Under the pieces are notes generated by a model. That model saw nothing but the letters and a program-made list of their open reading frames with translations. It was not told where the DNA came from and did no database searches. The position numbers and the translations under genes were made by a program. Of a stretch of DNA of 64,000 bases, positions 1 to 13,100 are shown piece by piece. This DNA is from Liriodendron chinense (Eukaryota; Streptophyta; Magnoliopsida; Magnoliales; Magnoliaceae). The stretch is taken from NCBI GenBank assembly GCA_003013855.2, contig ML058449.1:496001-560000 (forward strand), in the 5' to 3' direction. The first letter of the stretch is position 1, and every line of letters begins with the position of its first letter.

Positions 1-232
1 GGTTTTGAATGGTAACACACACACACACAGAGAGAGAAAGATATATATATATATATATATATATATTTGAAAGATAAAGATGGATAAATTTATTTGGTAG
101 AGCCAGAAAGAGAACAAAAGAGAGAAAACTAAAGAGAAACAAAACAGAGAACAAGAAAAAAAAACCAAAAGTACAACTACCACCCCCCTGGTTGGGACAC
201 CCAGGCTTGCAGCAAGGAGCCCAATCTCTAAT

Positions 233-1480
233 TTTTTTTTGAACATTGGTGATATATTAAAAGGCCGACCCTACAAAAAACCCAGTTGAAGCGATGCTAG
301 AATTCCAAAAGCATCGACTGTCCCTCCCATCCCAAATAAGGACTGCAAGCAGTCTAAGCCTCCATCTCTTCGTACTCAACAAAGCCCCATCTCCCACGTG
401 CTAGGAATGGAAGAGGTCTGCAACGGGTAAAGGAAACACCCAATGGACACCTGCTAAGTTCAACAAACTTGACCAGATTCCCATCATGAAGGAGTAATGA
501 ATGAATAGGTGATCGACCAATTTGGGATCTTCGAAGCATAAGAGGCACACGTTAGTCAGGGGGCATTCCTCTCTTCTGGAGATTATCCACCATGAGGATG
601 CAATTCTTTCCAACCAACCAAGGCTACAACTTTGGGAGGGGCCCCTCGGTGGCCACCTCCCATTTAATTACCCGGTGCATGTGGATTGGAGGGTTTGCAA
701 GTGCCCTGGGGACCTCGAAGGGTGCTCCCTTTGGAAACCTAGCTGAGGACCTAGTCAGGTGCTCTAAGAGGCCTGCATACCCCAGTTATATAAAAAAAAA
801 AAAAAAAAAAAAAACCAAGTAAAGGCTACAACTTTGGGAGGGGCCCCGTAGAACCAAACTAAGCTTGAAGGACAGAACAGAGCAGGAAGGGAATGCGTAG
901 TGAGAGCTTTATAGAGTGATCGCACCGAAAAGGTCCCCGAAGAAGACGATCTCCAAACCAAGGAATCCTCCACTCCAGGGGATGGAAAGAAACCCTGCAA
1001 TCGAGGCAATAGGGCGGTTAGATCATCTATTTAGTGTCTAGCAAGTGGGGGTTCCAAACCCCATTCGTCCCCTCCCCAGAAAAATAGTCGGCTACAAAGA
1101 CATCAAGATTAGGGCAGAGGGAAACTAAGGTAGGGAAATCCAAGCTTAGAGAGTCTCAACTCATTCAACACTTTTGGAGTAGATCTAGTAATCCCTTTCC
1201 AAACGAAGGAGGGGCAATCGAGAGTGCAAGATTTAGTCCATCTGCTGCTAGAATCCACTCCATACTTCACACAAATGATTGATCTCCAATGGTTAGGCTT
1301 TCCCTTGCTAAACCTCTAGACCATTTGCCGAGCATGGCGTTGTTGACCAGCTCTAGTCTCTCAATGCTGGCTCCCCCTTTGGAAACAGGGTGCAGACATC
1401 CTTCTAGTTGAGCACGGGGAATTTCCTATTAGAGGATCCTCCCTACCAAAGAAACTCTCTACGGAGTTTATCAATTCTGA
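233..1480 (-). mobile_element. LINE (L1-like) 3' end, degenerate ORF2 tail
   Basis: Read on the minus strand, the stretch 354-1009 encodes pieces of the zf-RVT region that ends plant L1 ORF2. One piece resembles DSLVWRSSSSGTFSVRSLY followed by PPKV; another has C-x2-C...DHLFIHYSF...IWSSLL. Further upstream on the same strand (about 1310-1380) is a typical ELVNNAMLGKW block. The reading frame is broken, partly by an A-tract at 791-812. The 3' end is marked by TTTTAATATATCACCAATG followed by a poly-A (plus-strand T run at 232-240). It is a dead, 5'-truncated copy. The 5' limit at about 1480 is approximate. Confidence 0.7.
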
Positions 1481-1529
1481 GGATGACAGATTAGTCCCTT
1501 GGATTTATAATTCCAGTTGTAAGGCTTAA

Positions 1530-1586
1530 GCTGACCCCAAATAACTGGGACAAGGCTATGATGATGATGATGATGATGATGATGAT
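1530..1586 (+). repeat. RTE-type LINE/SINE 3' tail with (ATG)n
   Basis: The sequence CTGACCCCAAATAACTGGGA, then CAAGGCTATGATGATG..., is the usual 3' end of plant RTE-type retroposons, which finish in a short trinucleotide repeat. The (GAT)n microsatellite at 1558-1586 is therefore probably a retroposition tail and not an independent microsatellite. A second tail of the same type lies at 2095-2152. Confidence 0.55.
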
Positions 1587-1825
1587 TCTATTTGGAAGAT
1601 TTATTCACAGAAATTTGTAATATCAGCCGTCGGAGATAGATTATTCCCTAAATGTTTGGCGCGTTCTCCGAATGTACCAGATAAGCTTCTCTATGAAATT
1701 CATGAGTTTTTTTTTTTTCCTTCTAATAATGTGGTTGACTTTGTTGCATTGATTTTAATGTGCCTCTCATGGTGCCATTTATTTACCTCTTGTGTTAATT
1801 ATGTGATTTTCTCACATAATGGTAG

Positions 1826-1914
1826 GTTTGGCTGGACTGTCAACGGCAAAATATCTTGCAGATGCAGGACATCAGCCCATATTGTTGGAGGCAAGAGATG
1901 TTCTGGGCGGAAAG
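1826..1914 (+). CDS. PDS: PDS exon (first in window)
   Basis: The acceptor is ...AATGGTAG and the donor is GTTTAT. It encodes the part of the FAD fold reading LAGLSTAKYLADAGHQP then LLEARDVLGGK. The first two bases complete a Gly codon begun in the upstream exon, which is outside the window. Confidence 0.93.
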
Positions 1915-4113
1915 GTTTATTTTCTTTCTTTCTTTTCAATCTCTGGAATATTGTTCTAATTTGTGATAAATTTAATTCCTTTCTTGACTTTGATTTCTAG
2001 TCAGCTCGTTATTATTATTTTTTCCTTTCTAGAATCTTGTATATGAATTCGAGAGAATTTATTAACTGCCTGACCTGAAGAGAAAAGGATTCATGTAGCT
2101 GAGCCCAATTAGTTGGGAGGAGGTTTAGATGATGATGATGATGATGATGATCTGAAGAGAAAAGATCTAATGCATTTTTTTTTCTTCCATAGGCCACGTG
2201 AACTCGTGGCTATGTCCTCATTAAACAATTGAAATAACCATAACAGATATCTAGTAACAACTTCAGAACAGTGAAGTGATGATTGCATATGGCCCTTCAA
2301 AACCTTGATGTCACCTTGTTGAGGATTTTAAAAGGGGTGGGTCTCTGGGGTTCATATTGCCGAAGGGTGTGGTCCATGGGATTTATTTATTTATTTATTT
2401 TTGCATAGAATTTGACAAATTTTAGTGACACTGTGCATCAGATGAAATCCTGTAATGCTTTGAATCTAAACCATTGTGGTTTCTTTCTGTCCATGTTGTT
2501 TCTATGGCCGTGGTATGAGGATTTGATTGCACTGCCATTGCTTTGGCTTACCCAAAGTCCCTTTACCATTTACTTCTTTACATCTCTTCAACTGTTAGGT
2601 TTGACTTGCATTTGCAGAGAATGATAATAATTAAAAAAAAAGATGAGTTCAAAACCCAATTCCCATAGTTGCATTCAAATCGCATATAGTTTTTGCATTT
2701 TGACTATTTGTCACTAAATGTTGCATGCTGCCAAAAAACTAAAGGAAGGCAAACAAATTGTTCATCACATCAAAATCCATTGAAATGGAAGTCTATATCA
2801 AGAGAACAAATCCCCAAGGAATAACAAGGTGACGCTTATTATGATAGTCGGGGGAAAGTACCATATCCTACTTTACGAATACATAGATGCTGTATCCTTC
2901 ATGAACCATATTTATTTAGTGTGATGATTTTTCTTTTTTGCGATTGCACTGAGCTGAAGCTGTCTTACAGTCATGATGCTTGCTCTAGTAAATGAAAGTA
3001 GATTGTAAGTGTACAGGAGTTTTTTTTTGTTTGTTTTGGTGATGTCCAATTCATATTTGAGTTTGAACCTTATTTATGGATTGTACCAATGGTGCCGTAT
3101 TCTGGTAACTAATTTATTCGTTTCTATGATTCCAGCATTCTAGACAATCCGAAGTTTCAACGCTTATGCTCGCGTTGGTTAATTTGATTTTCTTTGTTGT
3201 TGTAATTGTTAGTGCACTAATTAGTGCATCGTATTGTCAATTTCGTGATTGTTTAAGTCAGTCAAGTCTTGTGAGCCTCGACGAAGACCGAAGTAGCTTT
3301 CCGCACTCAAGTTCAAGCCAAAACAAGTTCAGAAGGTAAGTTGCATATAGACAGCCCATAGGATCCCAAAACACTCGTATTTATGGCATTCTAAACATAC
3401 TAATCTTAGCCATTTAATCCACGGTCTTAAGGTCAAGATAATCAGTCTTGGACCTTCATTAAGTAGATGCCAAACTATGAAAAATCATAAGAAAAACACC
3501 TTAGGTGGGCACCAATAGTTCAACTGGAAATCAGCTTGAATATGGGCATATATAAGGCCTGCCGACCGGTAGGTCACACTGGCCCTTGACCAGCAGCTTC
3601 AAAAGAAGAAAACAAAAATAGCCCGATCGGTCTAATGACCAGTCGGACAGCATGTCGGATGGTCTATCCGGCTGGCCGGACGGACATGGAAAAAAGTGTC
3701 CAGAGAGTCCCTTTGAATACACTATTTGGACAAGCCTGCTGACCTGCCGGCCAACAGGTCGGACAGCAGGTCGGTTGCCCTATCCGACCGGCCGGCCAGC
3801 AGGTCGGATATGCTAAAATATGTCCAACAAGTTTTTGGTTTCTGGACCGCTTACCCGATCTGAGGGCTGGCCGGCTTATAGGTCAGACCTCAAATCCGGC
3901 CAGCCGGAGGGGGTCTTAGGTAGGGCTGTCAACGGGTCGGATACGGGCCGGATCAGTGATGATCCGAATCCGACCCGATTAAGAATATATCCGACCCGAA
4001 TCCGACCCGAATCCGATTCGGATCACAAGTATATGATCCGAACCCGACCCGATTAAATTTTTCGAAATCCGTTTCCGATCCGATTATGATCCGACCCGAT
4101 ATCCGACCGGATA

Positions 4114-4163
<50 letters not shown>

Positions 4164-7100
4164 ATATGTTTTTATTTTATTTTATTTTTTTAATTTTTTT
4201 TTTTTTTTTTATCGGGTCGGATCGTTAACGTGCCAGATCAAGGTTGATCCGAATCCGACCCAAATATTAAACGGATCATCTTTGGATATCCGTATCCGAT
4301 CCGATTATCCGATTATTGATCCGAATCCGATTAAATCGGATCGGATACGGATCGGATACGGATCAAGATCCGTGCCATTGACAGCCCTAGTCTTAGGCAG
4401 GTCGGAATACGACCGTTTTATATCCATTTGTACTCGTTTTTGGGCCTCTATAAAGGCATATCTTGAGGCCTTTAATGAGGGAGCTTGCACACTCATTGAG
4501 AGGACTGGAAGGGGCAATTAAGAGTAGGGGCAATTAAGAGTATTATCTAACCTTCCTTTGCTTTTCATTGCTTAGAGTTCACCACTCAAACCAAGTGATT
4601 CATGGCACTTCAATGAGCATTCAAAGCTCAGTTTGAAGTATGAACTCAAGCAAAGTATTCATGGCTGACCTAACCCATCGTGTTGAATCCTTTGGTCATC
4701 AATAGCCATTGAATACTTAGAGTTGGTAGTTCCTATCATTACCATTGGATTGAATAGGCAAAGGGAACTCCGACACCTCCTCCCACCTACCCGACATTAG
4801 TCTAGGAACATCATATGCATTGATAGCTGATCGTGGGAGCTTGAAAGAGGAGCTGAAGCATTCTTGGAAGCTGAAGCTACTCAACGGCGCTGAATCGGGG
4901 CTCATCTCTTGTAAGTGGTTAAGCTTATAGAGTCCATTGTTTGATTCTCCCTTCTTGTTGAGATTGGGGTCTAGAGATTGTGACCCAATCTCGGAGTTGT
5001 CCTTGTGTAAGACGAGGTGGTTCTTGTGTAGGACGTGGAAGTCCTTGTGTAGGCCTCTGACACTGGAGAATACGTGGGTGTCCTTGAGTAGGACTTATGG
5101 AAGTCCTTGTGTAGGCATTAACCTTGTGTAGGTTGTAAAGGTTAAGATGTGAACCTCATTTAAAACTTCTGATAGTGAATGCCGGTGTACTCAAAGGAGT
5201 TGGGTACTTGAACCGGGAGTGGAGTAGACTCATCGTTGAACCACTATACATCATGTGTATTATGGTGAATGCATTTTGTCTATTATTATGCCTCGTTGAT
5301 TAATTATATGAGTGCTTAACTGAATGCCCATCTCATGTTTGACAAAATGCCCATATGCCATCTTTGAAAGATTAGTACAAGCATGCATATCAACTGTTTG
5401 ATCAAATGCTTCACTTAGTATAGTTGATCATTTAGAAAGACCTTATGTGATCTATTTACTTGCATTCACATATATCAAATTGGTAAATTGATTTGTGAAT
5501 GCTCTTGAGTTTTTAATTGGCAAGGAATTTGTAAAAAGTCTTATTCACCCCCCTCTAGGACATAAGCATACCTTCAAGCTTATCTCAATAGCGGTGCTAA
5601 CCGCAATTTCAGTAACATCGCATACATTGCTATTGTTCTTGAGCGATAAAGCTTGACCTTTCATCTTGTTCTTACAGGTGGCTGCATGGAAGGATGATGA
5701 TGGAGACTGGTATGAGACGGGCCTGCACATATTTTGTAAGCTTAGTATCTTTGACTGATTGCAATATGGGGCTTCGGAATTTACTTCTGCTAGACTTGTT
5801 TCTTGAAGATTTCTTATTGTTGGTGTTTTAATTGCTTTTCCTATAATGGACTTCAGTAAGTGTTGTACTTCAAAATTTCCCATTATGTCAATCTATATAG
5901 TTTTCGGAATAATGAAATTGTATGGATAATTTTTTACTCTTCAGGTTGATTTGTTGTGATTGGAAAACATTTACTTTCCTATATTTTTTCTTATATAAGT
6001 TTTGTGTTTATAAGAAAATTGGTTAGTAGACAAAGAAAAAGAATGCCATTCTGCAATGTTAAGCGAAGTGTATCTTTTGAGTGTTTCTAACACATTTTAG
6101 GTTGTGCTTTTAGCCTTCTATGCCCGTACTACATTGCATAATTTGGATGGAGAACCCTAGATGATTGAGGCAACTTGATCAATGATATGGATTTTCCTAT
6201 ATGGTGGAATTCATTCAGTGATGTCTCTAGATATCTTCACCAGATTAACTCAGATACGTCTCTTCCAGTGAAAGCATCAGTATAGCCTCCTAAAACTTGC
6301 TGCAGGCCCATGCGAATGAAGTGTTTTCTGCATGCCCTTGCTAACCATCTTTTAATGGACAAACCATTCTCATACATGCAACATAGTATGTCCTTGCTAA
6401 CTATCTTTTATTTATTTATTTATTTTTGAACTACTCTTCAAAAATAATATGCCCTTTGAATTGTGTGCTATAACCTCACAAACATCTTTTGGTTGAGTTT
6501 GAATGCTTGCCATATTTCTCGAAGATTTCACTCGTTTCTCAATATCATTTATTTATCTTATTCTTTTCCAGATACACTTGTTTCAGAATGTCTCTTAGTC
6601 ATGCAGTTAGTCCTGTACTGAGTTAAAATGGTTTTGTTTTTCTTGAAGTTGGAGCTTATCCCAACGTGCAGAACTTGTTCGGCGAACTTGGTATAAATGA
6701 TCGTTTGCAGTGGAAGGAGCACTCTATGATTTTTGCGATGCCAAATAAGCCAGGAGAGTTCAGCCGCTTTGATTTTCCTGAAGTTCTCCCTGCACCGTTA
6801 AATGGTACTCAATCTATTAACCTACTGATCTGTGGTCAGAGCACAATGCTAGAAATAATTTTTTATGGCCATCTATGTACATGCCAATGTAATATCAAAA
6901 CCCAAATTCTATGGAAACTAAAATCATGTCAGACATAAGATATTCTCTTTTAGCAATTGGATAGAAGATCCTTGTGCTTGCGTTATTACTTATTAGTAGT
7001 TCGTACCAAATCACATTTTTTACTTTCAAAATGGAGTTGTGCAATTACAACTCACCATTAAAAAAGAAGGTATACAATTACAGTTGCACTTGTTTGTGAT

Positions 7101-10100
7101 AAGGTTATTTTTAATGTTTTCTGCTCTCGATAATACATCAAAGTAAATGCCAAGACCAGCTAGCTTCAATGTGATTTTTTATTTATTAAATATCAATAGT
7201 GGTTCTAACAATGAGGTCAATAGCAAATCCCAAATAGAAGAAGAGGAATAGTGGGCCACATTTTCCATCACTGTGGCGTTGCTAGAGTGATCCAGGTCCA
7301 TCTTTTGACCTATTCAGTGCATGTTGGATTCTAAATGTGATGCAGGATGGCCTAATCTACCCTATATGTATGCGGAAACTACAAGGGCGGAATCATGTAA
7401 ACAGTTAAAAAAAAACACATTCACCATTCATCATCATAAACTAAGAATCAAACAAGAGAACATGTAACGATTATGGCCATTCATCACAAACAAACAGTAG
7501 GGATTTCAAATCGTGGCGTGGATTGGATCCAGCGAGAGATAGAACTCTCGATCATGCAAGGGTTCGTCCAATCAATTACATAGATTCACTAATCCAAGAA
7601 AAGGGAAGTTTTCTAGATTAAGGGAATTGTAGGATTCTAAAAAAAAAACACTACTCAAATAGGATTTGTGGATCTAGGGTTTTGAGGATTACAATGAAAG
7701 GAAATCCGGTTGAAAGAAGAAGATTGGAAGAAAGGTTTAGAAATTACCTTAAAGAAGAGGAGAGAAGAAGAGATGAGGAAGAAAAGATGAACCTTGAAGA
7801 GAGGAGAAAAAGCTTGTAGAATTTCTCTACAAAAGCATCACGTAGGGTTTTCTTAATTTCAATAATCAAAGCATAATAATGAGAAAGGTTTAGGGCAACA
7901 CCCTTATTAAATTCGGAATTAAACATAATTACCAAAATACCCCTACTAAAAAAAAGACATTCGCGACAAAAAAAAAAAAAAAAAAAAGAAGAAGTGCGCA
8001 CACGGACTCAAAACTCGAATAAGTAAAAGTGCATAAAATAAATTCAAATTTAAGATGCCCGATGTGCTTCGATGATGGTGCGATGAAGGTGGGTTGTGAC
8101 GAACCAACAGTCCGATCACACCATCCTCGCGATCCAACAGTCTAATCATCTCCTCCAAGCAACTTATAATGTCAAGAACACGTGTAAGGTCTTCACCACG
8201 ATCTAGGAACTTGGACTTGATCTAGGCCCATCATCAAACCATATGGACACGGGCAAGGCTCGTCTCCTACGTTGGTACACTCTAAAGGGCCTGATATCCT
8301 TATTTACTCCCCTCGGCTGAGAAGAGCTCGACTCCGGCAAGATAAAAGCTTTGTGCCACTCGAGTAGAACATAATCAATCCACTGCAAGTCTTTCTTCGT
8401 AAGCCATGTACAATTTCCTCACCCACTATTCATTCAATTTCTTCTCACTTCTCAGGTAAAGTTGGGATAGGTGGTGTAGGTTGGGAAGAAAATTCTGAAT
8501 ATGGCCAAGTATGGGGAGCAAGGTCTATGTGAGGGTTTGGACAAGGGACTAGATCTTCCACGTTGAATGTTGGATTAATTCCAATGCTAGGTGGAAGTTC
8601 TATCATGTACGCATGGGACCTAATTTTTCACAAGACTTTGGATGGTCCATCACTGCGTGCTTGTAATTTTTTAACGGTACCCTGAGGAAATCGTTCTGGC
8701 CTCATCTGAACCATTACATAATCTCCCTCATGAAATTCTTGGAGTCTACGATGCAAGTAAGCTGAATGTTTATAATTTTCATTGCTCACATTAATTTGCC
8801 TCCTAATATCTGAATGCAATTCATGAATATGTTGTGCAAAAGACTCAGCTAACTCTAATGGTCTATGAGAAATAGACATCCATGACACTATAAGACGCTT
8901 TGGTGAAGTAATGGACTCAAAATAAACAACTCTAGTATCTATAATTTGGGAAATTATAATAACCAAAGAACACTTTTCGCGGGTAACACATAATTTCTCA
9001 TTCTTTGAAATCCCACGAACCCACTCTAACTAATAGAGATATTGCTCATTGTAAGTGTTATAAACAAGGATAATGTTCAGGTATCCCAATACTTGAGAAC
9101 ACACTTTTTATGTCAAGTCTAGAGAAGACCTTGACATTGGCTATTATGCTCAACATCTCATCAAGACGTAGGATAGGGGCTCTGGCCATCACATCCACTA
9201 TGACGTGAATACGTCGTAAAGTGAGCCGACACTTGACTGTGATTTTGTGGATGACTAGAATGTGCCCACACGTGCACCACATGCCATCATTCTTGGAAGT
9301 GAAAAGGGCGGGTACGGCACACAGGAATAAAACTCCAACTCAAACTCTCCTGAGTGAATTCCTCCCTAAGAAGCTTATCAAATTGCCTCTGCATTTCTGC
9401 ATGCTCTGCGGGGTTCGCTCGGTAAGGGGGAAATCTTGACAGAGTTGACCCAGGGACAATATCGATTGTAGGTTGAATGTCCCACTTGGGTGGAAGCAGT
9501 GTTTGAAGTTTTAGTATCGCCACAAGTTTCGCTAGTTAGGGATATAGAAACAATATCAATAATGTCGATAATATTGCTAATAACCAGAAATGCATGGAAA
9601 ATGGGAAAAACAATGTGATTTTTTAGTGAAACCTTAGGATATGATAAAATACACATATTTGTATATTTAGGAATAAAAAAATTGTAAAAGAATAAATACA
9701 TAATAGGTTCCTATTTAATGGGGGCCAAAAAGCATGTGTTGCTGTAAGAAATCAATCCAACCATCTCATCCATCCAATATCTGACCTTTCATCTAAACAT
9801 CCATTGATATTTTAGAATATTGACAACACATGATATTTCCCAATAAATTATTAACAACTGAAAAAGAAACTAAAGATTATAGTCTCATTATTGCCATCTT
9901 GCGATAATGATAATATCGTGATATAATCAATATTATTGTCGAGAAATTGAACATTGTATGCAACCATGTGCCCATAAAATAAATGAAATGAGAATTTTTT
10001 AATATACAATTTTTTAACAATATCGATACGATGGTAATATTATTGAAATATTGCAGATATATTGACAATACACGCGACACCTGGAATTTACACAATAAAA

Positions 10101-13100
10101 AATATTGGCGATACATCAGTGGTATCAATGCATTAGCAATACAATGCCTGAAATTTACACAATTGAAAATATTGATGATATCAACACATTGGCGATATTT
10201 AGTGATACATTGCCGATACCTGGAATTTTTCATACTATCAGTGTTATCAGTATCGCTACTAGTGTTATCGGTATCGCTGAGCTAGAAATAGAGATATATC
10301 GGGGATATTTCGATAATATCAGAGATAATTTAAACATTGGGTGGAAGTTCAGTCCCATAAGTCATCCACCATTGAATCCAAACCTAGTCTTTTTGTCATT
10401 CTCGTTCGGTTTCATTAAGGTAAGAAACTTAGATTGGGACCCTACATCATTCAAGTCACACATGAAAACTGGAATTGGTGCGGTGTTAATTTTTTCGACC
10501 TTTTCATCACTAGCACCCACTTCTTCATGCCCAACAATGGTGAGTGATGCCTCAATTTCTTCTTCTTCATCACTATCGATTTCAGGCACGTACTTTACCT
10601 CTTCATAAACAACCCGTTTGGACCTTTCCAACTTGCTATTCACTAAGGCATTATCTTGCTCCCAGGAAAATATAATTGGTGTTAAAGACTCTTCAAGTTG
10701 CTCAGAAGCCAATATTTCCTTAATGACTGATTTGACCACTTTATAAGAAGGTGGCCATATGGGCTTCCCTTTTTGGACGGGAAGGTGGGATGACTCCTTC
10801 CTGAGCTAAGCGCTTCTGAAGGTAAGAGATGGGAAGATAATTTTCTTTCAAACGCTCTTTCATTTCGTTCCATTGTGAGATCGGAGCTCCACCTCTTCAC
10901 TCAATTCTTTGCTCCAAATTCGTTTAAAACGACCTGGCTTGACCCACCAATTTCAACTTGGCGACCCTCACTCGATGGCCCTCTGACATATCATACCAAT
11001 AAAAAAAATATTCCAAGTCTTCAAGCCAATTAAGGAATGTCTGTGGGTCCATGTGGCCACTAAAATATGCCAAATCATCGGAGTTCGGCTTTCCATTGGG
11101 TCTTGAGGGCCACACAAGACAACACTTAACAGACCTGATGATCTCAAACGCCTGTTCTCCATTCATTACGGGGGGCTCTTCAATTCTATGGACTGATTAA
11201 CACAAAAACATGGAATGAGATGAGAGTAGTTCTAATATGATGCAAAATCTGCGAATTCAGATTTGAATGCTAACTGAAACATGAATTTGAAAATTTCAGA
11301 TTTTGATAAAAGAAGACGCAAATATGGAAAATTCAAGTTTATGCTCAAAGTGAGATTAAAATATGAAAATTTCAGGTTTAGATCAACAGGGATTGCAAAT
11401 CTAAAAATTCAGATCTGGAATCAATGTTAGATGCAAATATGAGAAATTCCAGATTAACCTAAATCTAAGTACTATGCATGCATCTTGTAAAAATAACAAA
11501 ACCCTATAGTTGGATAACTCAATCTAGGACGGACTAATGCAAGAGCCTAAGCTCTGATACCAAAATTTGATTGCAGGATGACCTAATCTACCCTATATGC
11601 ATACGGAAACTACAAGGGCGGAATCATGTAAACAACAAAAAAAAAAAAACAAACAAACCACATTCACCATTCGTCATCATAAATTAAGAATCAAACAAGA
11701 GAACATGTAACAATTAGGGCCATTCATCACAAACAAACAGCAGGGATTTCAAATCCTGGTGTGGATTGGATCCGGCGAGGGATAGAAAACTCTATATTAT
11801 GCAAGGGTTTGTCCGATCAATCACGTAGATTCACTAATCCAAGAAAGTGGAAGTTTCTGGATAAAGGGAATTGTAGGATTAAAAAAAAAAGAAAAAAAAA
11901 ACTACTCAAATAGGATTTGTGGATCTAGGGTTTTGAGGATTACAAGGAAAAGGAATCCAGTTGAAAGAAGAAGATTGGAAGAAAGGTTTAGAGATTACCT
12001 TGAAGAAGAGAAGTAGAGAGTAGCAGAGATGAGGAAGAAAAGATGAATCTTGAAGAGAGAGAGGCGAAGAAGAAGCTTGTAGAATTTCTCTACGAAAGCA
12101 CCACATAGGTTTTTCTTAATTTCAATAATCAAAGCATAATAATGAGAAAGGTTTAGGGCAACACCCTTATAAAATTCGGAATTAAGCATAATTATCAAAA
12201 TACTCTTACTAAAAAAAAAGACATTCGCGCAAAAAAAAGAAATGTGCGCACACGGACTCAAGACTCAAATAGTAAAAGTGCATAAAATAAACTCAAATTT
12301 AAGATGCCCGATGTGCTTTGATGATGGCGTGATGAAGGTGGGCCGTGATGAACCAACAGTCTGATCACACTATCCTCGCGATCCAACAGTCCAATCATCT
12401 CCTCCAAGCAACTTACATATGTCAGGAACACATGTGTAAGGTCTTCACTACAATCTAGGAACTTGGACTTGATCTAGGCTCATCATCAAACCATATGGAA
12501 ACAGACAAGGCTCGTCTCCTATGCTAGGTACACTCTAAAGGGCCTGATATCCTCATCAAGATGTGTCTGTCAAGGAGCTGATTAATGGTTGCTTCCACAG
12601 GTTTTTTCAGGCTAGAGGAAGGGTTCTAAGGAATATGTGGGGCCTTCGGAAAGAAAGGAATGTGAGAACTTTCAACAATAAGCAAGCCCACGTGGTTCTG
12701 CTCAAACACAAGATCACATCCATAATCATCGGACGGGCTATTGGTAGAATCGAATTTCAATGGTTATCCTTTCTTGCAGTTGGAAAGCGATTAAGAAGTG
12801 GGGCCTGTGGGGGGTCGGTCAAGGGACAAATATAAGGTGTAGGTTTGCCTCCTAATCCTGGTTCATGAAATTGATGTTTGGCAACTTTTCTCATGGGGAC
12901 CCCAGGTGTTCCAAGAAGCAGTGATGGTGAGTGATCATTGGTTTCTCCGGCCCTTGATGGGATGTTGGTTAGCAAGAGGCTGCGCTCCTAGCTTTAGAGG
13001 AAGGATTGCTAATATTGTATTCTCTTCCCAACTAAACACTTGTTATTGAAGGGAATGTTCGTCATGTATTCCACTTGATTGGGAGTGATATTATGGGGGC

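Larger units (their letters stand above)
7341..12555 (-). mobile_element. Ty3/gypsy LTR retrotransposon (decayed) in PDS intron
   Basis: Two direct LTRs (7341-8302 and 11572-12555) share the ends TGCAGGATG and GGGCCTGATATCCT(C/T)A. Next to the right LTR the minus strand reads TTTTGGTATCAGAGC, a primer-binding site of initiator-Met-tRNA type. Minus-strand coding pieces run in order: gag-like at 10924-11166 (MDPQTFLNWLEDLEYFF), linker at 10362-10900, the approach to RT at 9287-9523 (DIVPGSTLSRFPPYRANPAEH), an RT core fragment at 9058-9282, and the integrase C-terminus at 8628-8966 (HRRLQEFHEGDYVMV then RPERFP). Much of RT/RNase H and the integrase core is missing. A hAT is nested inside it. I see no matching TSD. 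Confidence 0.8.

Noticed and set aside
1656..2000. 114-codon plus-strand frame as a separate gene
   Set aside because: It reads intron sequence plus the PDS exon 1826-1914 in a wrong frame. The PDS frame with its splice sites explains the coding signal.
3953..4165. Frame of Ser-Leu repeats as a peptide gene
   Set aside because: It is a translation of the (GA)n tract in the hAT element 3921-4389.
7744..8158. Short Ser/Leu/Phe-rich frames as small proteins
   Set aside because: They are shadows of the gypsy LTR; equivalent frames appear in the partner LTR at 11906-12261.
7336..12560. A target-site duplication for the gypsy element
   Set aside because: The five bases on the left (TGTGA) and right (TCAAG) do not match. 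Either a flank was deleted or the ends are off by a few bases, so none is claimed.
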